In this document: positions 7,138 through 9,487 of the stretch, in pieces
Position numbering within the stretch: the first letter of the stretch is position 1
Layout of the letters: each line of letters starts with the position of its first letter
Assembly (NCBI GenBank): GCA_964522975.1
Contig: CAZFXK010000094.1
Span: 1 to 9,487 of the forward strand
DNA: 9,487 bases
Origin: Bacteroides_E sp964522975
Lineage (GTDB): Bacteria > Bacteroidota > Bacteroidia > Bacteroidales > Bacteroidaceae
Reading direction: 5' to 3'
The notes under the pieces: model-generated
What the model was told of the DNA's origin: nothing
Databases searched by the model: none
What the model saw: the letters and a program-made list of their open reading frames with translations, nothing else
Translations under genes and position numbers: made by a program

Positions 7138-7842
7138 TTAATTAATTTTTTTTATGGATTCAGCAACCCGAATTATTTCCTCTTTTGAAAGGGTACCCGA
7201 TATGAAAAATGAGTATTGCCCATCGCTAAAAAGAATATTACATATAGACTTCTTCCCGAAATATACTCCCTCAAGACCATTTATGTATATTTTTTCAACG
7301 ACAGCGTTTTCAGTATCAATATTAGTCTGCGTATTTGTAAGCTCATACTGTTCAAATAAAAATGAATTCCCGTTGTTGTCTGTGTACTCGCAAAAATAAG
7401 ACAGGGGTGACACTTCCCCATAGTTTTTTGCGTACCCATTAGGTATATATGCCGGCTCATAGAAATCCGTCATAATATGGCTGTCGCCACTTGGAGTTTT
7501 TGGCTCGTTAAAAATAATGGTGGAGAATTTCTTATAGGTTTTAACCGCAAAGCTAACGAAAGGCTCTCTTAATGCCTCTGTGCTAAACACAGTGGCTATC
7601 ATTATAATAAATAGGGCGGCAACGAAACAAGCAACCCTTTTGCCTATTGTATTTATAAAAATATAATACGGTTTTTTCTCTAATTTAATCAGCTTGTTAA
7701 TCTTTTCTTCTGTTCGCTCGTTAGGGTGAAACATTTTATTGCAATATAAAACAGAAGGATAAGTTCTTTTAATTCTTTTTATTTGATATTTTAAGAGGGC
7801 TTCGCTCAAAATATCTTTTGAAACGGGTAAGGTGCCTTGCAT
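7138..7842 (-). CDS. DUF4367-type membrane anti-sigma factor
   Basis: A 234-aa single-pass membrane protein: a basic cytoplasmic N-terminal part (about 1-68), a transmembrane helix at about 70-88, and an extracytoplasmic domain. The outer part, about 126-232, has the pattern I associate with DUF4367: YEPAYIPNGY at the start, alternating strands around CEYTDNNGNSFLFEQY (151-166), VEKIYINGLEGVYFG (182-196), and the ending FISGTLSKEEIIRVAESI (213-230). Such proteins are usually encoded next to a sigma factor gene and hold the sigma factor at the membrane until an envelope signal arrives. Here the ATG at 7842 follows the sigma gene stop by 6 nt, and AAGGAG 9 nt upstream overlaps the sigma gene's last codons, so production of the pair is coupled. 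The N-terminal part has no zinc-binding HxxxCxxC motif, so it is not a ZAS-type anti-sigma factor. The signal sensed is unknown. Confidence 0.85.
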   Translation of the reverse strand: MQGTLPVSKDILSEALLKYQIKRIKRTYPSVLYCNKMFHPNERTEEKINKLIKLEKKPYYIFINTIGKRVACFVAALFIIMIATVFSTEALREPFVSFAVKTYKKFSTIIFNEPKTPSGDSHIMTDFYEPAYIPNGYAKNYGEVSPLSYFCEYTDNNGNSFLFEQYELTNTQTNIDTENAVVEKIYINGLEGVYFGKKSICNILFSDGQYSFFISGTLSKEEIIRVAESIKKIN

Positions 7843-7848
7843 TTAACT

Positions 7849-8388
7849 TTACTCCTTATTAAGCAATTCGGTTAATTTTATTTTAGCTCGCTCCAACCGT
7901 TTTCTTGCGGCGGAATTCGATATTTCTAAGATTTCGGCGATCTCTTTATCTGATAGGTCATTTACAAATTTTAGTGTTAAAACATCTTTATAGATTTTCG
8001 GCAACAGTTCAATTTTCTTATATACATATTCTACGGTTGATTTGGAAGAGATTTCATCTTCAAAATCTTTATTGTCAGGAATATCATATTCCAATTCATC
8101 ATAAGAAGTTGAGTCTTGCCTTTTTCTCTTGTTGTACATATTTTTTGATACACTCTCTATAACTAAAACCATATAAGCCTTTGTTTTGTGACAGGGATTT
8201 TCATCTAATTTATCTAAATGACGAACGATTTTTAAAAACGCGTTATGTAAAGCGTCGTTTGAAAGGTCATAATCGTTTAGAATATCAAAGGCTATTTTTA
8301 GCATAAGACCGTTATATGTATGGTATAAAATTTCCATTTTACTTTTTTCTTCTTCTGTATCAAGCAAGCTTAAATAAAAACTCAGCAC
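7849..8388 (-). CDS. ECF-like sigma-70 family RNA polymerase sigma factor
   Basis: A 179-aa sigma factor in the ECF size range with only regions 2 and 4. Region 2 is about 14-80 (DALHNAFLKIVRHLDK at 45-60 corresponds to the 2.1-2.2 core-binding helix). An acidic linker, about 98-115, follows, then region 4 (about 118-172), with LPKIYKDVLTLKFVNDLSDKEIAEIL leading into a helix-turn-helix at 146-166 (ISNSAARKRLERAK is the recognition helix region). It redirects RNA polymerase to a small set of promoters, probably including its own locus. I chose GTG at 8388 because a perfect AAGGAGA lies about 7 nt upstream and relatives of this type often begin with LSFYL. An in-frame ATG at 8442 with AGGTGG upstream would add 18 residues. 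The downstream partner is the anti-sigma factor. No GGAAC-type -35 element was seen upstream, so autoregulation is unproven. Confidence 0.88.
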   Translation of the reverse strand: MLSFYLSLLDTEEEKSKMEILYHTYNGLMLKIAFDILNDYDLSNDALHNAFLKIVRHLDKLDENPCHKTKAYMVLVIESVSKNMYNKRKRQDSTSYDELEYDIPDNKDFEDEISSKSTVEYVYKKIELLPKIYKDVLTLKFVNDLSDKEIAEILEISNSAARKRLERAKIKLTELLNKE

Positions 8389-8390
8389 AA

Positions 8391-8400
8391 CACTTCTCCT
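8391..8400 (-). promoter_or_regulatory. ribosome binding site supporting the GTG start of the sigma gene
   Basis: On the minus strand AAGGAGA is followed by about 6-7 nt and then GTG at 8388. It is a stronger match to the 16S anti-Shine-Dalgarno than the AGGTGG that precedes the alternative ATG at 8442. Confidence 0.65.
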
Positions 8401-8459
8401 TGTATCTGTATAATTATGCTCCGATTCGCAAATATTCCACATTATGCCACCACCTCACT

Positions 8460-8500
8460 ATATCATAAAAATATATATATTGCTACTGTCTTTATGATAT
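8460..8500. repeat. inverted repeat in the divergent promoter region
   Basis: A perfect 10-bp inverted repeat: ATATCATAAA at 8460-8469 and its reverse complement TTTATGATAT at 8491-8500, separated by 21 bp that include an AT alternation (8470-8480). Each arm contains TATGAT reading outward, which is 5 of 6 matches to a -10 element. It sits between the sigma gene and the GH18 gene, so it may be a shared operator or a symmetric pair of promoters. AT-rich DNA makes chance repeats more likely, which lowers certainty about function. Confidence 0.6.
8462..8467 (-). promoter_or_regulatory. possible -10 element of the sigma operon
   Basis: TATGAT on the minus strand lies in the left arm of the inverted repeat. 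It predicts transcription starting near 8455, about 67 nt before the GTG start at 8388 but only about 13 nt before the ATG at 8442, which favours the GTG. No good -35 element is visible 16-18 bp upstream, so an activator or an alternative sigma factor might be needed. Confidence 0.3.
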
Positions 8501-8508
8501 CTTAATAT
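8480..8508 (+). promoter_or_regulatory. possible promoter(s) of the GH18 gene
   Basis: Two overlapping candidates face the GH18 gene. One is TTGCTA (8480-8485), a 17-bp spacer, and TAATAT (8503-8508), each 4 of 6 to consensus. The other is TATGAT (8493-8498), 5 of 6 to a -10 box, but with a poor -35 position. Both would give a short leader containing the AGGAGA ribosome binding site at 8521-8526. Confidence 0.4.
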
Positions 8509-8520
8509 TAAATTAACAAA

Positions 8521-8526
8521 AGGAGA
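8521..8526 (+). promoter_or_regulatory. ribosome binding site of the GH18 gene
   Basis: AGGAGA, 6 nt before the ATG at 8533, fixes this start and leaves the protein without a signal peptide. Confidence 0.8.
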
Positions 8527-8532
8527 TTTTTT

Positions 8533-9487
8533 ATGACTAATAAAAATGCTAATTATGTGTGCGGCAGTTATATGCCAGGCAGAAATATAAGCAAAGAAGA
8601 TATAGAAAAAATTGATTTTAAGGTAATAACTCATGTTTTTCTTGCCTTTTCTTTGCTTGAAATAGATGAAAACGGTAACTATGTTCCAGTAATAAGCGAG
8701 CCACTCAAAAAAGGTATAGCCTTAGTCTTAAACCACATAAAGGAAATAGGGGCAGACACGAAAGTATTAGTTTCTATTGGCGGCTATGGTGCAGGCGGCT
8801 TTTGCGAAACGGCGTCTGCAAAGGAGTCCCGAAAGGCTTTTGCGAAAAAGTGCGCCGAAATTCTTGATGAGCATAAAATAGACGGCATTGATATGGACTG
8901 GGAATACCCCACAATAGCATATGAAGACGAGGGTGTAAACGCCTGTGAAAACTGCAATAAGGACTTTATATTACTTATGGAGGAAATAAAAGATGCTATT
9001 GGCGAAAGTCTTTTAACTGCCGCCGTAGGCTCTGACCATTGGTATAAATTTGACCTTAAAAGGCTTAATAAGTCTGTGGACTATATAAATGTAATGACTT
9101 ATGATATGAATCAAACGGCTCACAGCAGTATGGAGCTTACAAAATCCGCCGTAGAGGGCTGGGGTAATGGCATTGACCGCAACAAAGTTGTACTCGGCGT
9201 GCCGTTTTACGCAAGGTGTACTAATGAAAAGTACGAGTGGAAAGGCTACAGCGAGCTTATGGGGCTTGTAGAAAACAAAACGGCGGAAATGCTTTATACT
9301 GCTGACAGAAGTTATATTGAGTATGACGGCTCTAATAACGACATTACCTCAAATGAAAAGATTATGAGTAAGGTTAAAGAGTTTTCCGAAAACTCAAAGG
9401 AAAAGGACGCAAACAGCGCAATATCTCAATACTGGATTTTAGCAGATAATACAAAAAGAGAGAGCTACATAAACGGAGAAAACACAG
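8533..9487 (+). CDS. GH18 family glycoside hydrolase (chitinase-like), 3' end outside window
   Basis: The first 318 codons of an open frame with no stop before the window end. It matches the GH18 TIM barrel: THVFLAFS at 33-40 (early barrel strand), SIGGYG at 81-86 (SxGG motif), and the catalytic DxxDxDxE motif as D117, D120, D122 and E124 within DGIDMDWEYP, where E124 is the acid/base. Y190 and D191 in MTYDMN are the usual substrate-stabilising residues, and GVPFYAR at 222-228 and W301 are also typical. The active-site residues are intact, so beta-1,4-N-acetylglucosamine-type glycan hydrolysis is expected; chitin, N-glycan cores or peptidoglycan-derived sugars are all possible. No signal peptide is present (polar MTNKNANYV start), which points to a cytoplasmic enzyme or non-classical export. 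AAAAGGAGA lies about 7-8 nt before the ATG. It is divergent from the sigma operon and may be unrelated to it. Confidence 0.93.
   Translation, partial: MTNKNANYVCGSYMPGRNISKEDIEKIDFKVITHVFLAFSLLEIDENGNYVPVISEPLKKGIALVLNHIKEIGADTKVLVSIGGYGAGGFCETASAKESRKAFAKKCAEILDEHKIDGIDMDWEYPTIAYEDEGVNACENCNKDFILLMEEIKDAIGESLLTAAVGSDHWYKFDLKRLNKSVDYINVMTYDMNQTAHSSMELTKSAVEGWGNGIDRNKVVLGVPFYARCTNEKYEWKGYSELMGLVENKTAEMLYTADRSYIEYDGSNNDITSNEKIMSKVKEFSENSKEKDANSAISQYWILADNTKRESYINGENT

Overview
The window looks like chromosomal DNA from a low-GC Gram-positive, probably an uncultured Clostridia member. The reasons are its AT-rich composition, strong AGGAG-type ribosome binding sites, a Gram-positive lipobox, a DUF4367-type anti-sigma factor and GH18/ABC-2 proteins typical of that group. 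I see no rRNA, tRNA, CRISPR array, transposase or phage gene. The assignment to Clostridia is inference.

Layout: a divergent promoter region at about 8443-8532 separates two transcription units. To the right (plus strand) is one gene, a GH18 glycoside hydrolase without a signal peptide, cut by the window end. To the left (minus strand) nine genes run in one direction to the window start. In order of transcription they encode an ECF-like sigma factor; a membrane-anchored DUF4367 anti-sigma factor; two small Sec-secreted proteins of unknown function (141 and 146 aa); a membrane-anchored, beta-rich protein (342 aa); a lipoprotein with propeller-like repeats (377 aa); an ABC ATPase; two ABC-2-like permeases with large extracytoplasmic loops; and a second exported propeller-like protein, truncated by the window edge. 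The downstream five genes are very tightly packed (gaps of 12, 12, 2 and 38 nt, then a 4-nt overlap). The sigma/anti-sigma pair is separated by 6 nt. The main breaks are 99 nt before the 141-aa gene and 123 nt before the 342-aa gene.

How the genes may work together (inference): the sigma/anti-sigma pair senses a signal at the envelope and switches on the locus. The two small secreted proteins are likely effectors or ligands. The anchored protein, lipoprotein, exported propeller protein and ABC machine would form an envelope complex that handles, senses or resists something outside the membrane. Neither small protein has a recognised function, so the locus is a candidate uncharacterised secretion, defence or envelope-stress cassette. 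A 12-bp perfect inverted repeat, with a second and mutually exclusive hairpin nested in it, sits at the 123-nt break. A 10-bp inverted repeat carrying outward-facing TATGAT elements sits between the two divergent units.
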